From Trichodesmium sp050015995 (GTDB lineage Bacteria; Cyanobacteriota; Cyanobacteriia; Cyanobacteriales; Microcoleaceae): DNA of 64,000 bases. A model generated the notes under the pieces. That model worked only from the letters and a program-made list of their open reading frames with translations. It made no database searches and was not told the DNA's origin. The position numbers and the translations under genes are program-made. Of the stretch, positions 39,834 to 46,849 are shown piece by piece (positions within the stretch are counted from its first letter, which is position 1; every line of letters starts with the position of its first letter). The stretch is taken from the NCBI RefSeq assembly GCF_050015995.1, contig NZ_JBNHEP010000223.1, forward strand, positions 116,483-180,482, read 5' to 3'.

Positions 39834-41318
39834 CTAACCTTCTAACTTCTTACTAATTAATTGATTTGTCATCTTTGGATCGGCACGACCTTGAGTTTTC
39901 TTCATCACTTGCCCAACAAAAAAACCTTTGAGTTTTGTTTTACCGCCACGATATTTTGCTAACTCTTCTGGATGTGCTGCTAAAACTTCATCAATAATTG
40001 CTTCTATAGCTTTAGTATCTGAAATTTGAATCAAACCTTTTTTCTCTACTAATTCTTTAGGCGAACCACCTTTTGATAATAATTCTGGCAGAATATCCTT
40101 AGCAATTTTACCGCTGATAGTACCATCTTCAATAATTGTCACTAGCTCAGCCAAATTATCAGGTTTCAAAGCAATATCATTAATACTAACTTTTTCATTT
40201 TTCAAAAAAGCAGTAATATCTCCCATTACCCAGTTAGCTGCTTGTTTAGAACTTCCACCCGCTGTAACTGTTGCCTCAAAATATTTTGCCACATTATAGT
40301 CATCAGTCAGGACACGAGTATCATAAGCAGATAAACCTAACTCACTTTCATAACGGTGACGTTTGTGTGCGGGTAACTCTGGTAACTCAGCTTTCCAAGC
40401 ATCTAACTGTTGACTTGATACCTCAATAGGTGGGAGGTCTGGTTCCGGAAAATAACGATAGTCACTAGAACCCTCTTTAACCCTCATACTAATAGTACGT
40501 TGAGAACCCTCTTCCCAGAGTCTAGTTTCTTGAATAATTTTTTCTCCTGCTTCAATAGCTTCAGTTTGCCTTTCAATTTCATACTCGATCGCCCGTTGTA
40601 TGGCACTGAAGGAGTTCATATTTTTGATTTCTACTTTTGTGCCAAATTCTTTTTGGCCCACAGGTCGCACAGAAACATTAACATCACACCGCAGGGAACC
40701 TTCCTGCATATTCCCATCACTAACTCCAAGGTATCGGACAATTCGCCTTAGTTCTTGAGCATATTCAGCAGCTTCTATTCCAGAACGTATATCCGGTTCT
40801 GAGACAATTTCAACTAATGGTACACCAGCACGGTTGTAATCCACCATTGAATAAGTTGAACCAGCTAGGCGATCGCTACCTCCGTGGACTAATTTACCCG
40901 CATCTTCCTCCATGTGCAGTCTGGTAATACCAATTTTTTTACGAGTTGCACTACCATTCTCATCTACTATCTCTATTTCTAACCAACCATCTTCGGCAAT
41001 AGGTAAGTCATACTGAGAGATTTGATAATTTTTCGGTAAGTCTGGGTAGAAATATTGTTTCCGGTCAAATTTACTGTAGGGTGCAATATGACAATTTAGG
41101 GCTAATCCTGCTTTGACGGCATATTCTAGAACTTTTTTATTAAGTACGGGCAATACTCCTGGCATTCCCATACATATAGGGTCAATGTTGGTATTGGGAG
41201 TGCCACCAAATTCTGTGGAGGAATTGGAGAAAATTTTGGTTTGGGTACTAAGCTGACAATGGGTTTCTAGACCAATAATCGCTTCATACTCTGTTTTAAC
41301 TTTTACAGTTGTGGTCAT
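39834..41318 (-). CDS. gatB: Aspartyl/glutamyl-tRNA(Asn/Gln) amidotransferase subunit B
   Basis: This 494-aa protein is the tRNA-binding kinase subunit of GatCAB. The complex converts Glu-tRNA(Gln) (and Asp-tRNA(Asn)) to the amidated form in the cytoplasm. Signature text: EAIIGLETHCQLSTQTKIFS, CMGMPGVLPVLN, DLPKNYQISQYDLPI and MQEGSLRCDVNVSVRP. The C-terminal YqeY/GatB tail ends in GQVMKKTQGRADP. Length is normal. It stands alone; gatA and gatC are not in the window. No clear Shine-Dalgarno precedes the ATG. Confidence 0.97.
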   Translation of the reverse strand: MTTTVKVKTEYEAIIGLETHCQLSTQTKIFSNSSTEFGGTPNTNIDPICMGMPGVLPVLNKKVLEYAVKAGLALNCHIAPYSKFDRKQYFYPDLPKNYQISQYDLPIAEDGWLEIEIVDENGSATRKKIGITRLHMEEDAGKLVHGGSDRLAGSTYSMVDYNRAGVPLVEIVSEPDIRSGIEAAEYAQELRRIVRYLGVSDGNMQEGSLRCDVNVSVRPVGQKEFGTKVEIKNMNSFSAIQRAIEYEIERQTEAIEAGEKIIQETRLWEEGSQRTISMRVKEGSSDYRYFPEPDLPPIEVSSQQLDAWKAELPELPAHKRHRYESELGLSAYDTRVLTDDYNVAKYFEATVTAGGSSKQAANWVMGDITAFLKNEKVSINDIALKPDNLAELVTIIEDGTISGKIAKDILPELLSKGGSPKELVEKKGLIQISDTKAIEAIIDEVLAAHPEELAKYRGGKTKLKGFFVGQVMKKTQGRADPKMTNQLISKKLEG

Positions 41319-41609
41319 TTCAGTTATCAGTTATGGCGCTACGCGCTAGGGAATAGGGAACAGGGAATAGGGAACAGTAGACTATCAAAGGGTTTCAATA
41401 TTTAGAAATGTCCGCGCCCTTTGCTTCAACTGCTATATCAGTACGTCTAGCTGAAGCCGAGGCTTGAGACCCTATTTATTGGCCATAGATTTACAATATC
41501 GAAAAAATCTTACGGTTGATATTATGATCTTATAACGAAAATTATAAGCTAGTTCCTCTTTATCCCCTGTTTTTAAACTTCTCCCTATTTTTTATATTAA
41601 GACTGGGTT
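41319..41609. other. Intergenic DNA upstream of gatB
   Basis: It contains GGGAATAGGGAACAGG short-word repeats and, near 41405-41475, an inverted copy of the GAAGCAAAGGGCGCGGAC segment found around 20523-20592. No gene is supported. Confidence 0.4.
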
Positions 41610-41698
41610 AGGACTTGGGCAGAGACCATGTATGTAGTGTCAAAAACTAGATCGCTACAGTTTTTGCACTCTATATATAGTACCGCTGCCTAAGTCCT
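41610..41698 (-). mobile_element. 89-bp MITE with AGGACTT ends, inverted copy
   Basis: The left end is AGGACTTGGGCAG and the right end CTGCCTAAGTCCT. The interior is the inverse of the two tandem copies at 32847-33036, and the length is the same 89 bp. Confidence 0.75.
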
Positions 41699-41785
41699 GT
41701 GGGTATTTAGGTGTTTAATACTAATGAATCCTGGAACTCAGTCATAGATTACTTTTGACTTTTGAGTTTTAATTTGCGCGTAGCA

Positions 41786-42994
41786 CTATAGTTGCTTTAA
41801 TCGGATACTGGGATTTTGATATTTATAGTAATTGGGAAAAATAAAGTTCATCAAAGAAAGAGAAATACTAATATTGAGAGACTTAACTTGATGCCACCAA
41901 CCGATAGGGATGAAAATCATCTCTCCAGGTTCAAGAATTACCTCAATAATTTTGACCTTTTTAAACAAAGGATATTTATAGTAATCTGGATTTTCTAAGT
42001 CCACTTGACTAAAAACAGTTTGATAATTGTAGAGAAATGGCGTTTGGTCGGGAGAAATAATTCGCCAAAGTTTTCGTCCATAGACTTGAGCGCCTATTAA
42101 ATTAGTTTGGTCATGGTGTACTGGTGTGATTGTACCACCTGGACCAAACCATAATTTGATTTGACCTTTGGTATTTGAGCTATCTAAAAAATCAGGATAA
42201 ACATTTATATCATCCAGGAGATTCTTAATTTTATCTCGTTGAAAATTACGATTACTAGCAACCATATAGTAATTATTAGTATCACCGCCATTGACAACCA
42301 TATCGACATATTCGCTTAACTTTAATTCTCTTTTGTGTCGAGCTTTATTAATTTCATATTGTTTATCTGAGTTACGATTATTTTGAATCTCTACATCAGC
42401 ATCGCCATAATTAGTTTTAAAGTATTCTGGAGTCCACAAAGACATAGCTTGCCATTCGGTCATCATATCTGTAATTACAACCGGAGTATTTGTGGCATAG
42501 TATTTTGCTAAAAATTCTTCTTTGGAAATATGACTTCTGCGTTCTATATAGCTAGAGTTGGGAGATAGTTGAGAAATTTGATGGCGGACTTCTAACATAG
42601 ATTCGAGTTTTCTTAATAACTGCGCCATGCTATTGCTTGCTTTAAAATATGGATTAGTAGTTAAATGATTTAATTCTGCTATAGCAAGTTGCTCATCTAT
42701 TCCTCTTTTAACCATTTCCTGAATAATTGAAGTATCAGGGTAGTTGCACAATTTACTTTCAGCCATCCATTGTTTCCAATCATCAGAAATTTCAGATTGA
42801 TTTTGTTTATTTAATAATTTATGGTCAGACTGGAATGAGTTTTTGCTACTTCGTTGATTCTCAATTTCCAGAATTCTAGCAGCAATTTTTGCTCGCTCTT
42901 GCTCAGAAATATTTTGGTTATTCAAAACCATTTCCAGGGTTTCAACAGACTTATCAACCAGATGTTGTAGCTTTTCTTTGGGTAAGATTTCCAT
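41786..42994 (-). CDS. JmjC/cupin_8-type Fe(II)/2-oxoglutarate oxygenase
   Basis: The start is set at the ATG at 42994 (MEILPKEKLQHL, 402 aa); the frame also opens at a TTG 14 codons earlier. Residues about 6-46 form a helical module shared with the next gene. A second helical region (WKQWMAESKL to about 130) links to a cupin_8/JmjC domain. It contains TPVVITDMMTEW, the metal site in TPVHHDQTN (HxD) and the distal histidine in PIGWWHQV, plus FGPGGTITPVHH typical of the family. It likely hydroxylates a protein or peptide; the substrate is unknown. It is followed on the same strand by nothing close; the other oxygenase is 241 bp upstream, so both may share a transcript. Confidence 0.85.
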   Translation of the reverse strand: MEILPKEKLQHLVDKSVETLEMVLNNQNISEQERAKIAARILEIENQRSSKNSFQSDHKLLNKQNQSEISDDWKQWMAESKLCNYPDTSIIQEMVKRGIDEQLAIAELNHLTTNPYFKASNSMAQLLRKLESMLEVRHQISQLSPNSSYIERRSHISKEEFLAKYYATNTPVVITDMMTEWQAMSLWTPEYFKTNYGDADVEIQNNRNSDKQYEINKARHKRELKLSEYVDMVVNGGDTNNYYMVASNRNFQRDKIKNLLDDINVYPDFLDSSNTKGQIKLWFGPGGTITPVHHDQTNLIGAQVYGRKLWRIISPDQTPFLYNYQTVFSQVDLENPDYYKYPLFKKVKIIEVILEPGEMIFIPIGWWHQVKSLNISISLSLMNFIFPNYYKYQNPSIRLKQL

Positions 42995-43052
42995 TCCTAA
43001 ATTTTTGGCTAATTTTTGCTGTATTATTATGTTCAAAATTACTATTAATAAT

Positions 43053-43151
43053 AGGACTTACGGAGAAACCGGGTTTATGATAAAATTTCGTGATTTGAAC
43101 AACAATAATTATGGCAATAAACCCGGTTTCTTGTTTAGGTGCGTAAGTCCT
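43053..43151 (+). mobile_element. GGACTTACG-ended MITE with long arms, between the two oxygenases
   Basis: The left arm is AGGACTTACGGAGAAACCGG plus GTTTAT. The right arm is the inverse with a short insertion (AAACCCGGTTTCTTG, then GCGTAAGTCCT). It is 99 bp and non-coding. Same family as 29036-29136. It sits inside the probable oxygenase transcript and would fold into a stable hairpin. Confidence 0.75.
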
Positions 43152-43234
43152 GAATAATTAATAATTACCCCTCCTGAAAACCAATAGGATATTGAAAAAT
43201 ACTCTCTACTTCCCCATCTCCCCATCCCCCTATC

Positions 43235-44095
43235 TTAGCGCCGAATCCAACCATTAAAGGTAAAGCGACTATGTTCAAATGCTTTGGTCGGACAACTAAC
43301 GGGTAAGATTTCATGTAGGTAACGACTTGGGAAAAAGATAATACTATTATTGCGAGGTTTAATCACTTTAAAATCATTGTGTTTGGAAAGATTATTTCCC
43401 TCTACCTTAGTTTCATAAATTACTAATTCTCCTCCAGAGAATGATTTTGGTTCTTGATAAAAGTAATAAACATAGGTCATTTCCCTCGTGGCAGTCATTT
43501 CTGTATTTGCATCACTATGAATTGTGTAGAAACAACCATCGTTGTGTGCTGTTAGTTGAATAACAATATTAGATGTGGAGAAATTTGGGTGGTTTAGCTT
43601 TTCCAAAACTGAGGGTAGAGTCTTTAAAACTTTACTTTGTATTGATTTAGCAAGTTCAGGATAAAATTTATGATGAAGAACTAAAGATTGTCGAAATTTC
43701 TTTACTCGATTCGTGTTTTTATTATGAACTGAAGAGTCGGTAAAATTATTTTTATTCTTGATAGCAACTGTGAGTGCTATTTCTATTTCTTGAAAATCCA
43801 GGAAATTATCAATTTGTAAACAGTTTACAGGTAAAATTTGGGATTGATTTTGATTTGAGTTTGACTGAGAATAGTTAGGGATAAATGTCGGTATTTTGGG
43901 GGTGGCAGATACAACAATATTGCTATTAGCTGAAGTTATTGGATTTTGAGTAGTTGCTTGAACAGACTTAGCTATCTCTAATATTCGCAAAGCAATTTCT
44001 GCTCTTTCTGTTAATGGAATGTTTGAGTTATCAAGAATCGTCTCTAGCAAATCAATAGACTTAGTTGTTAGGTGTTGTAGTTTATCCAGAGGCAT
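43235..44095 (-). CDS. Prolyl-4-hydroxylase-like Fe(II)/2OG dioxygenase
   Basis: The protein has 286 aa. Residues about 4-46 are a helical module nearly the same as that of the neighbouring JmjC-type enzyme (KLQHL, then ERAEIALRILEIA). A disordered Asn/Gln/Ser linker follows, then a P4H-type double-stranded beta-helix. It carries HSDANTE (metal HxD, near 192-194), SGGELVIYE, PSRYLHEILPV (distal His near 258) and RFTFNGWIR (2-oxoglutarate-binding Arg near 277). All expected ligands are present, so it should be active. The fold differs from its neighbour, so the common N-terminal module points to a shared partner. Possible substrate: a protein or peptide side chain. Confidence 0.85.
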   Translation of the reverse strand: MPLDKLQHLTTKSIDLLETILDNSNIPLTERAEIALRILEIAKSVQATTQNPITSANSNIVVSATPKIPTFIPNYSQSNSNQNQSQILPVNCLQIDNFLDFQEIEIALTVAIKNKNNFTDSSVHNKNTNRVKKFRQSLVLHHKFYPELAKSIQSKVLKTLPSVLEKLNHPNFSTSNIVIQLTAHNDGCFYTIHSDANTEMTATREMTYVYYFYQEPKSFSGGELVIYETKVEGNNLSKHNDFKVIKPRNNSIIFFPSRYLHEILPVSCPTKAFEHSRFTFNGWIRR

Positions 44096-44618
44096 ATTAT
44101 TGGTTATTAAAGCTGTTCTTTAGACATGATATTCTAAATATACTGATAAAAATGTGTTTTTTGTGGGTTGCCGTCATTCTTTTGACGGTTGATATGTTGA
44201 AAATGTTAGATTGATTATTTACAGAATAAACTCGACTTCTATAATGATTATTTCTCAGGTTGCTTAAAACAATAATGTCTATGAATCATAACTTTTTCTA
44301 CTTCAGGGGTTTGATAGTTAGGTAAGGTTTTTTCTAACATAACAAAAATTGGGGTTAAAAGCTTTTATACTAGACTTTTAACCCTGACTAAGAGAATTTT
44401 TTTCAATTTCATATCACATCATTTGAATATCCACTTCCTTGTCTAAATAACAGGAAATTTCAGGTTTAAAAACAATGCTGACAATTTCAGAACTTGCTGA
44501 GTGTATAATTGTTTTATCTTTGATGTGTATAAAAAAACTATTATTATAGATGCTATTAAATACCTGATTAAATATTATTAACATTACAGTAAGAGCGAAT
44601 TTCAAAGGTAAATTCTTA

Positions 44619-44738
44619 TTAGTTAGATTTACGACGGCGAGAAGTTACTAAACCACCTAAGAATAAAGCTAAACCTAAAACTGTACTTGGTTCAGGAATG
44701 GATGTTGAACCGCATGTAAAACAATAATATTTGCATCT
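44619..44738 (-). pseudogene. PEP-CTERM C-terminal tail relic
   Basis: The minus strand reads GSTSIPEPSTVLGLALFLGG, then LVTSRRRKSN and a stop at 44619. This is a textbook PEP-CTERM sorting signal: PEP motif, hydrophobic helix, arginine cluster. The frame is closed by a stop after only 40 codons and there is no start, so the rest of the exported protein is lost. PEP-CTERM proteins are processed by exosortase at the cell envelope. No exosortase gene is in the window. Confidence 0.75.
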
Positions 44739-45198
44739 TTAAACAAAAATCATTGTATATTCCTCGCTTATAGTCCATTTTTTATCGCTTTTTCATACAA
44801 TATTAAAGAAGTAGAGTTAATTTTTTTTCTATATAATCCGGTTTGAAAATCACCCACTTCTCTAATATATAGAGATATTTATTGATAGATGAAAAGCAGA
44901 TTTTATTAGTTTTTATTTGACGGTTAAATAAGTCGGATTTATTGTTTTTGCATCCTTTGAATAAGTCTGGTTTATTTGTTGAAAACACCAGATTAATGAT
45001 ATTAACTGGATCTACCCAACTTCTATAGATATAGAAGTCTTAAGTGTATCTCCAGAAAACAGTGAGTAGAGAGTAGAGAGCAGGGAGTAGGGAGTAGGGA
45101 GTAGGGGGAAATAATTTATGACTTAGTGTCGATAATGACCATGATTTTTTATGATTGGAGATGTCTATTTGGTATCAATTCCCAGGATATTTATTTTT
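44739..45198. other. AT-rich intergenic DNA
   Basis: No gene is supported. It includes a TGGTTTATTTGTTGAAAAC...AGATTAATGATATTAACTGG segment near 44948-45010 that recurs near 56240-56285, and AGGGAGTAGGGAGT words around 45065-45105. Between 44096 and 44618 I also see nothing beyond one unsupported 30-codon frame. Confidence 0.35.
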
Positions 45199-45740
45199 GA
45201 GGAGCGCTCTGGGGTCTCGGGGAATTAGGCAAGTTGAAAAATACTCCCACACTCCCCACACTTCCCAAACTTCCCACACTCCCCAAACTCCCGCTCATAA
45301 ATCCCAAATGGGTTCTGTTTTGAGGAGCGGTCTAGGGTCTCGGGGAATTGGGCAAGTTGAAAAATACTCCCAAACTCCCCAAACTCCCCAAACACCCGCT
45401 CATAAATCCTAAATGGGTTCTGTTTTGAGGAGCGCTCTGGGGTCTCGGGGAATTAGGCAAGTTGAAAAATACTCCCAAACTTCCCACACTTTCCACACTC
45501 CCCAAACTTCCCACACTTCCCAAATTCCCCAGACTCCCGCTCATAAATCTCAAATGGGTTCTGTTTTGAGGAGTGCTCTGGGGTCTCGGGGAATTAGGCA
45601 AGTTGAAAAATACTCCCAAACTTCCCACACTTTCCACACTCCCCAAACTTCCCACACTTCCCAAATTCCCCAGACTCCCGCTCATAAATCTCAAATGGGT
45701 TCTGTTTTGAGGAGTGCTCTGGGGTCTCGGGGAATTAGGT
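45199..45740 (+). repeat. Minisatellite array, units of 105-141 bp
   Basis: Units start at 45199, 45322, 45427, 45568 and 45709 with GAGGAGyGCTCTgGGGTCTCG, run through AAGTTGAAAAATACTCCC and a 9-bp CCCACACTT-type internal repeat, and end with CTCATAAATC. The last two full units are both 141 bp and almost identical. All unit lengths are multiples of three, so long frames exist on both strands. They have no recognisable domain and are broken by one stop, so I treat the array as non-coding. Confidence 0.85.
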
Positions 45741-45824
45741 ATGTCAAATCAGATGTCCCTTTGAATAAAAAGAGCTTTTCCTAGAAGACAAAAACCTGTA
45801 CAATACTAGACATACCTGTACATA

Positions 45825-46007
45825 ATGTCTAGGATGCACTATAGACCAAGTGAATTTGCTGATCTAGCAGGAGTCAGTGTCAAAACATTACATCGATGGG
45901 ACTCCTCTGGAAAACTGAAGCCATTAAGAACTGTAGGTGGTCATCGATACTACACAGATGAACAGAAACTACAACCTAATAAATGGTATTTAAACTATTC
46001 ATTCTGA
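45825..46007 (+). pseudogene. IS607-type TnpA relic (N-terminal MerR-like helix-turn-helix only)
   Basis: The 60-codon frame reads MHYRPSEFADLAGVSVKTL, HRWDSSGKLKPLRTVGGHRY and YTDEQ, the DNA-binding start of IS607-family serine recombinases. It then departs from the family and stops. The serine-recombinase catalytic domain that should follow is absent. GTACAATACTAGACATACC upstream may be the element's left end. It is not likely to be a free-standing MerR regulator. Confidence 0.7.
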
Positions 46008-46225
46008 CTCCTATAAATAGTCTAACTATTGGTAGTAAACATCGATCGCGCTTGGTATCAACCCTACTTCTATATTCACACCAACTCCAGAATTCTGGTC
46101 GATCTGCTGAAAACCTCAGACCCAATAAACCCGGTTAATATTTTCAAGTCTAAGCAAAATCAAGTAGAATTAAGAATGTAAGCTTTTTAGCTTATACTAA
46201 TTTTGTCAATTCACTAGGAAAAAAG

Positions 46226-46843
46226 ATGGCCGAATTAACCAAAGAAGAAATGCGTGAGAGACTAGGAAATATTGATAAAATTCGCGATATAATTTTTGGC
46301 TCTAAGCTCAGAGAATACGAAAATCGTTTTGATAAGCTAGAATCAGAACTATCTCTAGTTAAACAAGAAATTCATAATCAAATAGAACAAGTCAAAAATG
46401 CTTTTTCTACAGAACTACAAGCTACGGTTGATTCTATGGATCAAAAAATTAGAAGTATAAATTTAACTCTCCAAAATAATCAAGAAGATCTTGGTGAAAC
46501 TAAGCAACAAATTGAACGGGTAAATCGAAAAATTACTACTACTAAAGAAGCTTTAGATGAAATTATTGATAATCAAACAACTTCTCTCCAAGATAAATTA
46601 TCAAAAACAAGGGAGAAACTAGAGAACGATGTCAGTAACCTGAAAACTCAAATATTTGAGGAACTTGAGAAGCAGTTTTCCTTACTTCAAGATGGCAAAG
46701 TTTCACGGAATGATTTAGCAGAAATTATGTTTGAGGTTGGCATGAGAATGAAAAAAACTGAGTTAATGACTGAACTTAAAGAAGCAGCAGATAAAAATAT
46801 AGGAACAGAGATTTTAGTATCAGATAACAATTTAATAAACTAG
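46226..46843 (+). CDS. Coiled-coil protein of unknown function
   Basis: This 205-aa soluble protein is almost entirely predicted coiled coil (KLESELSLVKQEIHNQIEQV through to TREKLENDVSNLKTQ). A short C-terminal part (VSRNDLAEIMFEVGMRMKK) follows. Near the N-terminus is RDIIFGSKLREYE, a motif echoed in the next protein (NLLFGSKVARLI). It starts after AGGAAAAAAG. The gap to the OmpA-type gene is 6 bp, so the two are surely co-transcribed with the GTPase gene. Inference: an adaptor in an envelope-linked GTPase module. Confidence 0.8.
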   Translation: MAELTKEEMRERLGNIDKIRDIIFGSKLREYENRFDKLESELSLVKQEIHNQIEQVKNAFSTELQATVDSMDQKIRSINLTLQNNQEDLGETKQQIERVNRKITTTKEALDEIIDNQTTSLQDKLSKTREKLENDVSNLKTQIFEELEKQFSLLQDGKVSRNDLAEIMFEVGMRMKKTELMTELKEAADKNIGTEILVSDNNLIN

Positions 46844-46849
46844 AAATAG

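Noticed and set aside
44248..44340. 30-codon minus-strand frame MLEKTLPNYQTPEVEKVMIH upstream of the P4H-like gene
   Set aside because: No Shine-Dalgarno and no recognisable family. Position near two oxygenases is intriguing, but the evidence is too thin to call a substrate peptide.
45199..45740. CRISPR-like array
   Set aside because: Units are over 100 bp with a 9-bp internal repeat and no unique spacers. It is a minisatellite.
45825..46007. Possible free-standing MerR-type regulator
   Set aside because: The helix-turn-helix wording matches IS607 TnpA, and the frame ends where the recombinase domain should begin, so a transposase relic is the better reading.
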